Source of the DNA: Rhizobium sp. Root482
GTDB lineage: Bacteria; Pseudomonadota; Alphaproteobacteria; Rhizobiales; Rhizobiaceae
NCBI RefSeq assembly: GCF_001426565.1
Contig: NZ_LMFA01000001.1
Span: 207,286-271,285 of the forward strand
DNA length: 64,000 bases
Reading direction: 5' to 3'
Shown in pieces: positions 28,600 through 38,362 of this stretch. Position numbers and translations under genes: made by a program. A model generated the notes under the pieces. It saw only the letters and a program-made list of their open reading frames with translations, did not search any database and was not told where the DNA came from. Numbering within the stretch: position 1 is the stretch's first letter; each line of letters begins with the position of its first letter.

Positions 28600-29325
28600 T
28601 CAGACATGCACCTCCCCATGGGCCAGTTCCCCCTCGCCCGGTTCCCTGTGCAACGATGCGAAGGCGATCGCGGCATAGAACAGACCGACGACGGCAATCA
28701 CCAGCCAGCCGGAAACCGGCCCGAGCGCCGCCCGTGCGGCGGCACCGGCAAGGGAGCGCACATGATCCGTCGCGCTTCCGTCCGCCTGCAGGATCGGCGA
28801 GGAGATTTTCAGGCCCCAGGCGAGCAGCAGGATCAGGTACATCCAGCAATAATTGCGCCTCAGCCGCCGGAAGAAGGCTTCCCGATAGCTCATCAGGAAG
28901 GCCGGCCGGCGCAGACTTTCGGCGATCGGCGTTGCCCAGTTGGCCGTGAAACCCGCCTGCGGGGAGAGCATCTCGGCGAAATAGCCGCGCTCGATCTGGC
29001 GCACGCGCGCCCGGTAGACGTCGAAGAACCGGTAGCGTCGGGCCTCGATGAACAGAAGCAGCGTCACCAGCAGCATGGCAAACAGAAGTACGCCGTGATG
29101 CGAGGCCGGCGTCGACAGCGAGACCGAGAGAAGCGCGGCGACCACGGTGATCGCCCAGTTCGAGGTCCGGTCGATGCGGTCGCGCCAGCCGGCCATGCGG
29201 CCCATCTCGCCGCGATAATAATGGGTGAGCGCGCTGATCGTCTCCGACGATGTCGCCGGCAAGGCCGGGCTCTTCGGTTGGGCATCGTCTTTCAGGAGCC
29301 CGGTCGGATTGAGTTCCGCAGCCAT
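28600..29325 (-). CDS. DUF2270 domain-containing membrane protein
   Basis: 241-residue membrane protein with about four helices: two near residues 60-95 and two in the C-terminal third. The family core HYYRGEMGRMAGWRDRIDRT and ARRYRFFDVYRARVRQIERG is clear. Function unknown. The ATG at 29325 has GGAGGAAGAG directly upstream; 34 upstream codons in frame are not supported. Divergent from the methyltransferase gene. Confidence 0.9.
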   Translation of the reverse strand: MAAELNPTGLLKDDAQPKSPALPATSSETISALTHYYRGEMGRMAGWRDRIDRTSNWAITVVAALLSVSLSTPASHHGVLLFAMLLVTLLLFIEARRYRFFDVYRARVRQIERGYFAEMLSPQAGFTANWATPIAESLRRPAFLMSYREAFFRRLRRNYCWMYLILLLAWGLKISSPILQADGSATDHVRSLAGAAARAALGPVSGWLVIAVVGLFYAAIAFASLHREPGEGELAHGEVHV

Positions 29326-29474
29326 GGTCTCTTCCTCCGCAGTAGTGATCCATCCGATCATGCACCCGATTCGGCGAGGGAGAAACGTCTTCGGGGGCCG
29401 GCCATGCAGCATTTCCGGTTTTTGCACCCGGTTTTTGCATTGCCAAAACCGCGCCCGCGCCGTAAAGACGCCGC

Positions 29475-30290
29475 ATGCAGAAGATCGACGAAGAAGCCCT
29501 CGCGCAGGCCTATAACCGCGCCCTTGCGCTCGAAAAATCGGGCGATGTCGATGCGGCGGTCAAGGCCTATGAAGAGGTCCTGGCGATCGATCCGGACGAT
29601 CACGGCGGCGCCGCCGTGCGCATTGCCTCGATGGGACGCGGCGAGACGCCCGACAAGGCGCCGGACGCCTATGTCACGACCCTGTTCGATCAGCATGCGG
29701 AGGTTTTCGAAGATGTGCTCGTCGAGCAACTCGATTATCACGTGCCGCTGCTGGTGCGCCAGCGGCTGCAGGCCCTCAGTCTCGGCCCCTTCGCCCGTAT
29801 GCTCGATCTCGGCTGCGGCACCGGCCTCACCGGCGGCGCTCTGCGCGACATGGCGGACGACATCACCGGTATCGACCTGTCGGAAAACATGGTCGAGATC
29901 GCCCATGAAAAGGATCTCTACGAGACCCTCTATGTCGCCGAAGTGGTCGATTTCCTCGAGGACAATGACGACGCGCCCTTCGATCTCGTCACCGCCACGG
30001 ATGTCCTGCCCTATCTCGGCGCGCTGGAAGCGCTGTTTTTCGGCGTCGCCGAAAACATCAATGCCGGCGGGCTCCTGATTTTCTCCAGCGAAACCCTGCC
30101 CGACGAGAGCTTCGCCGGTCGCCCCTTCATGGTCGGCCCGCACCAACGTTTCGCCCACGCACCGGCCTATGTCCGCGAACGCCTCGACGCCACCGGCTTC
30201 GACCTTCTCGAAATGACAGACATCACCGTGCGCAAGGAAGAGGGCGAGCCGATCGCCGGGCACCTGGTGATCGCTCGTTTCCGCGGCTGA
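29475..30290 (+). CDS. TPR-containing class I SAM-dependent methyltransferase
   Basis: 271 residues. Residues ~8-42 form one tetratricopeptide-like helix pair (ALEKSGDVDAAVKAYEEVLA), followed by a Rossmann methyltransferase with motif I MLDLGCGTGLTG (~residue 108), the acidic GIDLSENMV and post-motif DLVTATDVLPYLG. Substrate unknown; this TPR-methyltransferase layout is common in rhizobia. Start ATG at 29475; 149 bases from the divergent DUF2270 start. Confidence 0.88.
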   Translation: MQKIDEEALAQAYNRALALEKSGDVDAAVKAYEEVLAIDPDDHGGAAVRIASMGRGETPDKAPDAYVTTLFDQHAEVFEDVLVEQLDYHVPLLVRQRLQALSLGPFARMLDLGCGTGLTGGALRDMADDITGIDLSENMVEIAHEKDLYETLYVAEVVDFLEDNDDAPFDLVTATDVLPYLGALEALFFGVAENINAGGLLIFSSETLPDESFAGRPFMVGPHQRFAHAPAYVRERLDATGFDLLEMTDITVRKEEGEPIAGHLVIARFRG

Positions 30291-30446
30291 CGTAAAACAC
30301 CGTTTCAACCCGCCTTTGACGGGACAGCAAAAATATAAGGCCACATTGCAACCTCCGGTAGATTTTGCAATCCTTTGATGTGGCCGATTTATGGACGATG
30401 CCTGCCATGCGGCCATAAGCTTTCCTTCGAAAGAGGGGGAAGCTTC

Positions 30447-32018
30447 ATGGACAATCTGGCATGGTTCAAGGAGGCCGGCGGTCTCTTCGGTCTTATCGTC
30501 TCTACGATCAGGGATTACGTCGGGCTGGACCCGGTCGCCGTTCTTTTCGCCCTGATGACGCCGCTGCTTATTCTCTTTGCCCGCCACGAGGTGCGCTTGA
30601 GGCGGCTGCAGTCGATCAAGGATTTCCTGCGTGCCTTCGATCCTAATGCGGCCCGGGATCCGCCGCAAGCGGTAACGCCGGCCGCGCAACTGCCGCAAAT
30701 CCTGCCCAGGCCGGAGGCAAATTCCACGCGGGATGCGAGGATCGCCACCAATCCGTCCTTCGAATTCGTCAAGTCGAAATATATCTCGGATCTGAGGATC
30801 ACCAAGGCGGACGGAGAGACCTTCGACAGGCTCAACGATGTCGAGCAGATAGATTGGATCCTCAGAAATGTCGGCGGCTTCGGTTCGTTTGCCGATCGCC
30901 GGCTGTTCTACTCCTCCATCGGGCTGGTCATCCTCGTCTATTTCGGCTTCTCCGCCCTCAACGCCACGCTCCTCTGCGGCCTGGGGACGACAGGTTGCGC
31001 CCCCGGCGCAACCTACGGAAGCTGGGCGCAACTGGCGGCCATCGGTTCGCTGGCCTTTGCCGGCGCCTATATCGCCGCGGTCCGCAGTTTCGTGCGCGCC
31101 GTTGCGGTCTTCGATCTCTCGCCCTACGGTTTCCTGCGACAAACCGGCGAGGTCGTCGCCTCGGTGATTTTCACGATCGTTCTCTTCGCCCTGCTGCGCG
31201 ATCCTTTCGCGGCCGTCGCGGGGATACTGCCGGGCGCTGCCGTCGCCAATACGGACACCCATATCCAACCCGTCTGGTACGGCCTCGCACCCCTTCTTGG
31301 TCTCCTGCCACAGAGCGCCACCAAATTCCTGCTGGTCAAGTTCCAGTCGCTGATCACCTGGATCAAGACCACCGACGACCGCTTTGTCGAGGTCAGCAAG
31401 ATCACCTCGCTCGACGTTATCGATGGCATCGACTACGAAACCCGCTTCCGGCTGGAGGAATGCGGCATCTACGACGTGCAGAATCTCGCCACCTACAATC
31501 CGATCATGCTGCATATCGAATCGCCCTACGGCATCTACCAGACCTTCGACTGGGTCGCCCAGGCCCAGCTCTGCCACATCCTCGGCCTGGAGAAATTCCT
31601 CATCTTCCGGGAAATGAATATCCGCACGATCTTCGATCTCGAGCGGGCGATCAGCAGCCGCCAGTCGGTTCCCGCCTTCGACGAAATCTGCGCCGGAATA
31701 CTCTTCGCGCCCACCAGCGGCCTGAAAAAGACGCTTCAAATCGCCGATACCGGGCTCGTCAAGGTCGATGCCCAACAGGCGGCCAAGGTCGGGGCGGATG
31801 ATTATTGCCTCTGGGCGCGGCTGCGCATCCAGGGGACCGATAGCGCCCAGGCCGCCGAGCATGTGCTGCGCTGGATCGCCGACGACCTGCATGTACGCCG
31901 CCTGCGCCGCCTGTGGATCGACATATCCAACAGCCTGGGGGAAAGCTCCTGGTACCTGCCCGACAATCCCGATGCCGCAGCCGTCGTCCCGGCCCTCCAG
32001 GCTCAGGTCGCAGCCTGA
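30447..32018 (+). CDS. hypothetical multi-helix membrane protein with HhH-like cytosolic region
   Basis: 523 residues, no family I can name. Hydrophobic segments lie near residues 25-45, 150-170, 190-210, 230-255 and 270-295. After the last one, ~315-370 reads LDVIDGIDYETRFRLEECGI then DVQNLATYNPIML, which resembles the helix-hairpin-helix/SAM-like pattern of DUF4332-type proteins. The rest is predicted soluble. ATG at 30447 has a GAGGGGGAAG ribosome-binding site. It is flanked by unrelated genes on the same strand and looks monocistronic. Confidence 0.8.
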   Translation: MDNLAWFKEAGGLFGLIVSTIRDYVGLDPVAVLFALMTPLLILFARHEVRLRRLQSIKDFLRAFDPNAARDPPQAVTPAAQLPQILPRPEANSTRDARIATNPSFEFVKSKYISDLRITKADGETFDRLNDVEQIDWILRNVGGFGSFADRRLFYSSIGLVILVYFGFSALNATLLCGLGTTGCAPGATYGSWAQLAAIGSLAFAGAYIAAVRSFVRAVAVFDLSPYGFLRQTGEVVASVIFTIVLFALLRDPFAAVAGILPGAAVANTDTHIQPVWYGLAPLLGLLPQSATKFLLVKFQSLITWIKTTDDRFVEVSKITSLDVIDGIDYETRFRLEECGIYDVQNLATYNPIMLHIESPYGIYQTFDWVAQAQLCHILGLEKFLIFREMNIRTIFDLERAISSRQSVPAFDEICAGILFAPTSGLKKTLQIADTGLVKVDAQQAAKVGADDYCLWARLRIQGTDSAQAAEHVLRWIADDLHVRRLRRLWIDISNSLGESSWYLPDNPDAAAVVPALQAQVAA

Positions 32019-32218
32019 GACATTGCCCGCAAGGATAGAGGGCGGCCGCCAACCGGCCGTCCATTGTCGTTCCAGTCTGCCCGCCAGCTTTGCCTCTCAC
32101 GCGGCGCCCGGCTCCGTTTCACGGCCATTTGCACCATCCGCCATTTTTACCCTCTTCCGCGTCCCGGCCGCATCGGCTAAAGCTCGATGACACGGAATTT
32201 GCAGGGGGAATACCGGAA

Positions 32219-33088
32219 ATGGCGAAAGTCGCGTTCATCGGTCTGGGTGTCATGGGTTATCCGATGGCCGGTCATCTGCGGGTCAAGGGCGGCCACGACC
32301 TTACGGTCTATAACCGCACGGGCGCGAAGGCGGAAAAATGGGCGGCCGAATTCGGCGGGCGCGCGGCGCCGACGCCGGCGCAAGCCGCCGATGGCGCCGA
32401 TTTCGTCTTCTCCTGCGTCGGCAATGACGACGATCTGCGGGCGGTGACGACCGGCAAGGACGGCGCCTTCGAGAGCCTGAAATCCGGCGCGATCTTCATC
32501 GACAACACCACCGCTTCGGCCGAAGTCGCCCGCGAGCTTGACGCGGCCGCAACGGCGCGTGGCGCCCATTTCATCGACGCTCCGGTCTCCGGCGGCCAGG
32601 CGGGCGCCGAAAACGGCGTGCTGACGGTGATGTGCGGCGGCACGCCGGAGGTTTTCGAGCGGGCAAGACCGGTCATCGACGCCTATGCCCGCATGGTCGG
32701 CCTGATGGGGCCGGCCGGCAGCGGCCAGCTGACCAAGATGGTCAACCAGATCTGCATCGCCGGCCTCGTCCAGGGGCTCGCGGAAGGCATCCATTTCGGC
32801 AAGAAGGCCGGCCTCGATATCGAAAAGGTCGTCGAGGTCATCTCCAAGGGCGCCGCCGGCTCCTGGCAGATGGAAAACCGCCACAAGACCATGAACACCG
32901 GCAAATATGATTTCGGCTTCGCCGTCGACTGGATGCGCAAGGATCTCGGCATCCTGCTTTCCGAAGCCCGTGCCAACGGCGCCAGCCTCCCGGTCACCGC
33001 CCTGGTCGACCAGTTCTACGCCGATGTGCAGGCGCTCGGCGGCAACCGCTGGGATACATCCTCGCTTCTGGCGCGGCTGGAGAAGTGA
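32219..33088 (+). CDS. NAD(P)-dependent beta-hydroxyacid dehydrogenase
   Basis: 289-residue member of the 3-hydroxyisobutyrate dehydrogenase family. The dinucleotide loop IGLGVMGYPMAGHL is at the N terminus, the substrate loop DAPVSGGQAGAENG near residue 122 and the catalytic lysine in GSGQLTKMVNQ near 172. The exact hydroxyacid is uncertain: tartronate semialdehyde, 3-hydroxyisobutyrate or a broad succinic-semialdehyde-type reductase are all possible. Its stop overlaps the GTG start of the AlkD-like gene. Confidence 0.93.
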   Translation: MAKVAFIGLGVMGYPMAGHLRVKGGHDLTVYNRTGAKAEKWAAEFGGRAAPTPAQAADGADFVFSCVGNDDDLRAVTTGKDGAFESLKSGAIFIDNTTASAEVARELDAAATARGAHFIDAPVSGGQAGAENGVLTVMCGGTPEVFERARPVIDAYARMVGLMGPAGSGQLTKMVNQICIAGLVQGLAEGIHFGKKAGLDIEKVVEVISKGAAGSWQMENRHKTMNTGKYDFGFAVDWMRKDLGILLSEARANGASLPVTALVDQFYADVQALGGNRWDTSSLLARLEK

Positions 33089-33783
33089 TTCCAGCGCTGA
33101 CGCCCTCCTCCCCGGCGGGCGTCATCATTGCCCATCTGCAATCCTTGCAGGCGCCCGACGCCGTCGCGGCATTGTCCCGGTTCGGCGTCGAAACCGGCAC
33201 GGCGCTGGGTATTTCCAACGCCAAGTTACGAAGGATCGCACGACGGATAAAACGCGATCAGCCGCGCGCGCTTGCGCTTTGGGAAAGCGGCATTCGCGAA
33301 GCGCGCCTGCTCGCCGCCTTCACCGCCGAACCGGATAAACTGACACTCGACACCGCGCGCAAATGGGCGGCTGGATGCAATTCCTGGGAAATTGTCGATG
33401 GCGTCGCCGATCTGTTTGTCGCGGCGCGGCTGGAGGCGATCCTTGTGCCGGAACTCGCCGCCGACGGGCGGGAGTTCGTTCGACGAATGGCCTTCTCCAT
33501 AATGGCCGTCAGCGCCGTTCATCTAAAGAACGAGCCGGACGAAACCCTACTTGCCTGGCTGCCGCTGGTTGAAGCGCATGCCGGCGACGAACGCAACTTC
33601 GTCAAGAAGGCGGTGAACTGGGCGCTGCGTCAGATCGGCAAGCGCAATGCCCATTGCCACGCGCCGGCATTGGCGCTGGCGCAAAAACTGGCGACCCTGC
33701 CCGATAGGACAGCACGATGGATCGGCCGGGACGCAGCACGCGAACTGACAGGCAGCGCCGTTCTGCAAAAGCTGCGGGACTGA
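33085..33783 (+). CDS. DNA alkylation repair (AlkD-like) protein
   Basis: 232-residue HEAT-repeat protein of the AlkC/AlkD family, which removes bulky or cationic alkylated bases. Supporting segments: GISNAKLRRIARRIKRD, CNSWEIVDGVAD (tryptophan and aspartate of the active cleft) and ERNFVKKAVNWALRQIGKRN. GTG at 33085 overlaps the upstream stop (GTGA), so translation is coupled with a metabolic gene to which it has no obvious link. Confidence 0.9.
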   Translation: MIPALTPSSPAGVIIAHLQSLQAPDAVAALSRFGVETGTALGISNAKLRRIARRIKRDQPRALALWESGIREARLLAAFTAEPDKLTLDTARKWAAGCNSWEIVDGVADLFVAARLEAILVPELAADGREFVRRMAFSIMAVSAVHLKNEPDETLLAWLPLVEAHAGDERNFVKKAVNWALRQIGKRNAHCHAPALALAQKLATLPDRTARWIGRDAARELTGSAVLQKLRD

Positions 33784-33798
33784 CGCCCGCAAGACGCC

Positions 33799-34287
33799 TC
33801 AATCCTCGCCGGATTTCGCCTGGTCGATCATCATGTAGTCGAGCGGCAGCTGGGTCGTATATTTGATCTGTTCCATGGCGAAGGCCGAGGACACGTCGCG
33901 GATCTCGATCCGGGCGATCATCCGCTTGTAGAAGGCGTCATAGGCGGCGATATCCGGCACGACGACGCGCAACAGATAATCCACGTCGCCGCTCATCCGG
34001 TAGAATTCCACCACTTCGGGGAAATCCCCAACCACTTCGGAAAACCGCCGCAGCCATTCGACCGAATGGGTATTGGTGCGGATGGAAACGAAGACGGTCA
34101 CCTTGGTATTGACCTTTACCGGATCGAGCAGCGCCACCCGGCCGCGGATCACGCCGTCCTCTTCCATCTTCTGGATGCGCCGCCAGCACGGCGTCGTCGA
34201 CAGGCCGACCTTCTTGGCGAGATCGGCAACTGCAAGCGTGGAATCCTCCTGCAGCAGCCGCAGGATTTTGCGATCAAGACGATCCAT
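33799..34287 (-). CDS. Lrp/AsnC family transcriptional regulator
   Basis: 162 residues: an N-terminal helix-turn-helix (LDRKILRLLQEDSTLAVADL, then VGLSTTPCWRRIQKMEEDG) and a C-terminal RAM ligand-binding/oligomerisation domain (EVVEFYRMSGDVDYLLRV). Usual ligands are amino acids. No target can be assigned: the gene upstream on the same strand is the UDG, 64 bases away, and the AlkD-like gene is convergent. Confidence 0.95.
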   Translation of the reverse strand: MDRLDRKILRLLQEDSTLAVADLAKKVGLSTTPCWRRIQKMEEDGVIRGRVALLDPVKVNTKVTVFVSIRTNTHSVEWLRRFSEVVGDFPEVVEFYRMSGDVDYLLRVVVPDIAAYDAFYKRMIARIEIRDVSSAFAMEQIKYTTQLPLDYMMIDQAKSGED

Positions 34288-34351
34288 GACAAACCTCTTC
34301 GAATATTTTTCTCTTTATAGCGTCAAATTTGGCAAATGAAAGAATATTGTT

Positions 34352-34990
34352 TCAAGAAATCAATTTTCCCACCCGTTCCTGCAACACCGGCAGCAGGTCC
34401 GTCTCGAACCATGGATTCTTCTTCAGCCAGGATGTGTTGCGCCAGCTCGGATGCGGCATGGCAAGTACCGCCAGGCTGCTGTTGCTGCCGAGATGGCTGC
34501 GCCAGTCGCGCACCGTTTCGGTCATCGTCGCGGCCCGCCGCTCGCCAAGATGCCAACTCTGAGCATACTGGCCGATGGCAAGCACCAGTTCGACCTGCGG
34601 CATCGCTTCGATGACCTCGGAACGCCAGCGCGGCGCGCATTCGCGCCGGGGCGGCAGGTCGCTGCCATGCGCGTCATAGCCGGGAAAACAGAAGCCCATC
34701 GGCACGATGGCGAAATTTCCGGGATCGTAAAACTCTTCCCGCGTCACGCCGAGCCACTGGCGAAGCCTGTTGCCGGAGGCATCATCGAAAGGCAAGCCGC
34801 TCTCGTGCACGCGCAGGCCTGGCGCCTGTCCGGCAATCAGGATGCGGGCGGCGGACGAGATCACCGCCACCGGTCTCGGCTCGTGCGGCAGCCGGTATTC
34901 GGCCCCGCGCGCCGGATTGTCGCGGCAAATCCGGCACGCCGCCACTGCCATACGCAGGGCGTCCAGCCCGTCCGTCACGTTGTCATCCAT
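34352..34990 (-). CDS. uracil-DNA glycosylase family protein with 4Fe-4S cysteine set
   Basis: 212 residues. Motif 1 is GQAPG (54-58) and motif 2 HPSWRN (180-185), fitting the UDG superfamily. Four cysteines, C19 and C22 (CRIC), C101 and C118, give the CX2C...CX16C pattern of iron-sulfur UDGs (family 4/5 type). The substrate range is uncertain: the usual N or D after motif 1 is not evident, so it could be a variant with different chemistry. Its start overlaps the end of the nuclease gene by eight bases, so both come from one transcript. Confidence 0.88.
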   Translation of the reverse strand: MDDNVTDGLDALRMAVAACRICRDNPARGAEYRLPHEPRPVAVISSAARILIAGQAPGLRVHESGLPFDDASGNRLRQWLGVTREEFYDPGNFAIVPMGFCFPGYDAHGSDLPPRRECAPRWRSEVIEAMPQVELVLAIGQYAQSWHLGERRAATMTETVRDWRSHLGSNSSLAVLAMPHPSWRNTSWLKKNPWFETDLLPVLQERVGKLIS

Positions 34991-35573
34991 TCCACCAGCC
35001 TACAAGGATCGTCCTTGTCGTTTCGGCCGCCCGCGCAATCATCGCGTCCAGCCAGTCCTCCACAATATGGGGGGCCTCGTCCATTCCGCCATGGGTCCGC
35101 CGCCATGTCCGTGGCGCGTCGAACGTGCCGGCCCACAGGCCAAGCTTCCTTGAGCGCGCGGCCTCCTCCTCCGCCTCGTAGCCGCCGAATGCCAGCGCAT
35201 GGCCGGCCCGGACCATCGCGGCATTGAGGTCGCGGCCGTCGGCAATGCAGGTGGCGAGGCGCCGCCCGTAGCGATCGTCACCGCCCGTCTTGCAGCGCAT
35301 ATCCGCGTCGCCGATCAGCCCGGCCAGATGATCGCGGGCAACCGTGCCGCAAGGCCAGTCGCTCTCGTCCCGCCGGCAGACCTGCCGCAGTTCGGGCGCG
35401 TCGATGCCGCTCAGTCTTATGCGCTCTGCGCCAAGCACTAGCGTATCGCCATCGACGACGCGCGCCCTGCCCGCAAGGCTTGCCTGCCCGGCCTCGTCCA
35501 GGCGCACGATGACAAGCCCGGCCGTCAGCAGGATCAGCGTCACGAGCAGAATATCGCGGAGGATTCGCGCCAT
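34983..35573 (-). CDS. membrane-anchored or secreted thermonuclease-family protein
   Basis: 196 residues with an N-terminal hydrophobic helix (~6-24), either signal peptide or anchor. The staphylococcal nuclease-like fold shows VVDGDTLVLG, the IRLSGIDAPE segment with the catalytic arginine and acid, and DRYGRRLATC with the second arginine. The C-terminal ~60 residues (from GTFDAPRTWRR) are an extension. ATG at 35573 chosen for the signal-like N terminus. The downstream UDG gene overlaps its end. Confidence 0.9.
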   Translation of the reverse strand: MARILRDILLVTLILLTAGLVIVRLDEAGQASLAGRARVVDGDTLVLGAERIRLSGIDAPELRQVCRRDESDWPCGTVARDHLAGLIGDADMRCKTGGDDRYGRRLATCIADGRDLNAAMVRAGHALAFGGYEAEEEAARSRKLGLWAGTFDAPRTWRRTHGGMDEAPHIVEDWLDAMIARAAETTRTILVGWWNG

Positions 35574-35688
35574 GCCTTTCCCATTTGTCCCTTGCGCGCA
35601 TGCGGCCGTCCGGGCTCGATGCAGCGCGCGGTTTCCCGCCGAATGCAGCAACTTCTTAAGGATTCAACCTTAAAGTTCAACAAATTCC

Positions 35689-37242
35689 ATGAACGTGTCC
35701 GGGACCATGAGCAAGGGCGTCAGCACCTCCACCGACAAGATTATCGTCGACAAATCGCGCAGCCATCGCAACACGGCTGTGTCGAAAGCCGTGCGTACGA
35801 CCCGGGAGAAGCTGCAGGCCGGTCCATCCAATTTCGCCGGCTTCGACAAGGACATGCTCGGACTGTACATCGATTCGATGCTGCAGGGCGCCGTCGCCAT
35901 GCCGTTCTTCCTGTTTCTGGTCACCGGCCTCGGCATCTATCTGTCGCAGAGCCTGGATCTCCTCGTCTGGGGCATCATGGCGCTCTGCGTCCATGCGATC
36001 GGCATCTTCCTGGCGCGCCGGGCAAAGGCGAGCGAGATCGCCGCCGACAAGGTGGCCTATTGGCGCCGCCGCTTCCTGTTTGTCCAGGCTCTGTTCGGCA
36101 TCTGCTGGGCGGCCTTCCTGCTGCGCGATTGCGGCCAGTGCGGCGAGGCCGGATTCAGCTTCTTCAAGGCCGCGGTCCTGCTCATTGCGCTCGCCGCGAC
36201 AGCCATGGGCACCTTCCTTCTGCGCAATGGCCTGCTCGTCACCTTCGTTCCGGTCATACTGGTGCTCGCCGGCCTTGCCGCCCGCACCGCAAGCCCCGCC
36301 TATCTGGCCCTGACGGCGGTGGTCTCGTCCTTGCTCGTCTTCCTCATCTTCATGACCAACCGCATGCACCGCGCCAATGTGCATATCCTCTCCGTCCAGT
36401 CGGAGAAGGACGATCTCATCGCCGAGCTTGAAGTCGCCAAGTCCATGTCCGACGAGGCGCGCCGCCGCGCCGAAGAGGCCAACCTGGCCAAATCCCGTTT
36501 CCTTGCGTCCATGTCGCATGAATTGCGCACGCCGCTCAACGCCATCCTCGGCTTCTCCGAGGTGATGTCGACCGAGGTTCTCGGTCCCCTCAGCAATCCG
36601 ATCTACAAGGAATATACCGGCGATATCCATCGCTCGGGCCAGCACCTGCTCGATCTCATCAACGAAATCCTCGACCTGTCGCGCATCGAGGCCGGCAAAT
36701 ACGATCTCAACGAGGAAGCCATCCATCTGGTGGAAATCACCGAGGATTGCATCGGCATGGTGCAACTCAAGGCCCGCACCAAGAACATCTCCATTACCGA
36801 ACAGTTCGAACAGGGCATGCCGGCGGTCTGGGTGGATGAGAAGGCCATGCGCCAGGTCACGCTCAATCTCCTGTCGAATGCGGTTAAATTCACGCCTTCC
36901 GGCGGCGAGATTTCGGTCAAGGCCGGCTGGACGGCCGGCGGCGGGCAATATCTGTCGATCAGGGACAACGGACCTGGCATTCCGGAAGACGAAATCCCCA
37001 TCGTCCTGTCGGCCTTCGGTCAGGGCTCCATTGCCATCAAGAGCGCCGAACAGGGCACCGGCCTCGGCCTGCCCATCGTCCAGGCCATCCTCGCCAAGCA
37101 CAATGGCGAATTCATCCTGCGCTCCAAGCTTCGCGAGGGGACCGAGGCAATCGCCATCCTGCCGTCCAAGCGCGTGCTGCAGAGCCTGCCCGCCGTCGAA
37201 GACGCCCCGGCCGTCTTCCGCCGCAGGAAAAGCTTCGCCTGA
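35689..37242 (+). CDS. membrane sensor histidine kinase (PdhS/DivJ-like core)
   Basis: 517 residues with six predicted helices between ~65 and 225 and a soluble kinase core. H-box SHELRTPLNAILGFSEV (~residue 275), N-box LNLLSNAVKF, G1 DNGPGIP and G2 GTGLGLPIV are intact. The H-box surroundings (GDIHRSGQHLLDLINEILDLS) are those of the DivJ/PdhS-type kinases common in rhizobia, some of which act on DivK and the cell cycle; that assignment is inference. No response regulator gene is adjacent, so the partner is encoded elsewhere. Confidence 0.93.
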   Translation: MNVSGTMSKGVSTSTDKIIVDKSRSHRNTAVSKAVRTTREKLQAGPSNFAGFDKDMLGLYIDSMLQGAVAMPFFLFLVTGLGIYLSQSLDLLVWGIMALCVHAIGIFLARRAKASEIAADKVAYWRRRFLFVQALFGICWAAFLLRDCGQCGEAGFSFFKAAVLLIALAATAMGTFLLRNGLLVTFVPVILVLAGLAARTASPAYLALTAVVSSLLVFLIFMTNRMHRANVHILSVQSEKDDLIAELEVAKSMSDEARRRAEEANLAKSRFLASMSHELRTPLNAILGFSEVMSTEVLGPLSNPIYKEYTGDIHRSGQHLLDLINEILDLSRIEAGKYDLNEEAIHLVEITEDCIGMVQLKARTKNISITEQFEQGMPAVWVDEKAMRQVTLNLLSNAVKFTPSGGEISVKAGWTAGGGQYLSIRDNGPGIPEDEIPIVLSAFGQGSIAIKSAEQGTGLGLPIVQAILAKHNGEFILRSKLREGTEAIAILPSKRVLQSLPAVEDAPAVFRRRKSFA

Positions 37243-37303
37243 ACAACTCTTCAGTCGGCCAACAGCTTTCAATCACAAAGCAATTTTAAGTCGGCCAGCA
37301 ATT

Positions 37304-38362
37304 TCAGTTGGAAAGCACATGGGCCGTGCCATGCACGGTGATCGCCACCCGGTCGCCGGGTTCGGGAACCTCGAAGCCGGCGCAGCGGATCGACAGGAAC
37401 ACCGGCATGCCGGTCTTCAAGCCGTCGATCTTCACCAGCACCATGCAGTCGCCGCCGCCGAACTCCACATCATCGACCCGTCCGACCGGCACCTGCAGCA
37501 CCTTGTCGGCCGGCACCGCGGTCAGCCGTATCTGTTCGGGACGCAGCATGATCGTCGCCTGCCCTGCCCTTGTGCCAGCATCGACCGGCAGCGGCCCGAG
37601 CGCGCAGGCGGCACGGCCATCGGCAATATCGGCCTCCAGCAGGATGGCCTCGCCGAGAAAAGCGGCAGTCTCCCGATCGACCGGCTTGCTGTAGAGCCGC
37701 CGCGGTGGCCCGAACTGCACGAGCCGGCCCTGCCGCAACACCGCCACCTGGTCGGCGAAGGAGAGCGCCTCCGCCTGGTCGTGCGTGACCAGGATCGCGG
37801 TGGCGCCGGCGGCGCGCAGCACCCGGGCTACGGTGCGTCGCATCGTGTCGCGCAGGCCCGTGTCGAGCGAGGAAAACGGTTCGTCGAGCAGCATCAGCCG
37901 CGGTCGCAGCGCAAGCGCCCGTGCAAGCGCCACCCGCTGCTGCTGACCACCCGACAGCTGATGCGGACGGCGCTCCGCCATCACCGCATCGAGTTCCACC
38001 ATGTCCATCAGCTCAGTGATGCGCTCCTTGCGGCCGGCAGCATTGCGCGAAAGCCCGAAGCCGATATTGTCGGCGACGGTCAGGTGCGGAAACAGCGCGC
38101 CGTCCTGGGAAACGATGCCGATGCCGCGCCGGTGCGCCGGGACGAAGCTGGTATCATCGGCAAGCACCCGGTCCTCGAGCACCAGCGAGCCGCGATCCGG
38201 CGTCTCGAAACCGGCGATGATGCGCAGGAGCGTCGTCTTGCCTGAACCCGAGGGCCCGACGATCGCCGTGCGCCCGCCCGCCTCGATCTCCATGCGGATC
38301 GCGTCGAGCGCCACCGTCTCGCCATAGGTTTTGCTGATACCGTCAAGGGTCAGAAAGGTCAT
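37304..38362 (-). CDS. fbpC: ferric iron ABC transporter ATP-binding protein
   Basis: 352 residues. Walker [10 protein letters not shown], signature [15 protein letters not shown], Walker [13 protein letters not shown] and the H-loop VTHDQ are intact; a C-terminal TOBE-like regulatory domain (~240-350) follows. Its start overlaps the end of the permease gene by four bases (ATGA). Last gene of the binding protein-permease-ATPase operon; ferric iron specificity is inferred from its partners and the upstream iron box. Confidence 0.93.
   Translation of the reverse strand: MTFLTLDGISKTYGETVALDAIRMEIEAGGRTAIVGPSGSGKTTLLRIIAGFETPDRGSLVLEDRVLADDTSFVPAHRRGIGIVSQDGALFPHLTVADNIGFGLSRNAAGRKERITELMDMVELDAVMAERRPHQLSGGQQQRVALARALALRPRLMLLDEPFSSLDTGLRDTMRRTVARVLRAAGATAILVTHDQAEALSFADQVAVLRQGRLVQFGPPRRLYSKPVDRETAAFLGEAILLEADIADGRAACALGPLPVDAGTRAGQATIMLRPEQIRLTAVPADKVLQVPVGRVDDVEFGGGDCMVLVKIDGLKTGMPVFLSIRCAGFEVPEPGDRVAITVHGTAHVLSN

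Noticed and set aside
29358..31892. 844-codon minus-strand frame
   Set aside because: It crosses two genes with clear domains on the plus strand and itself shows no recognisable protein sequence.
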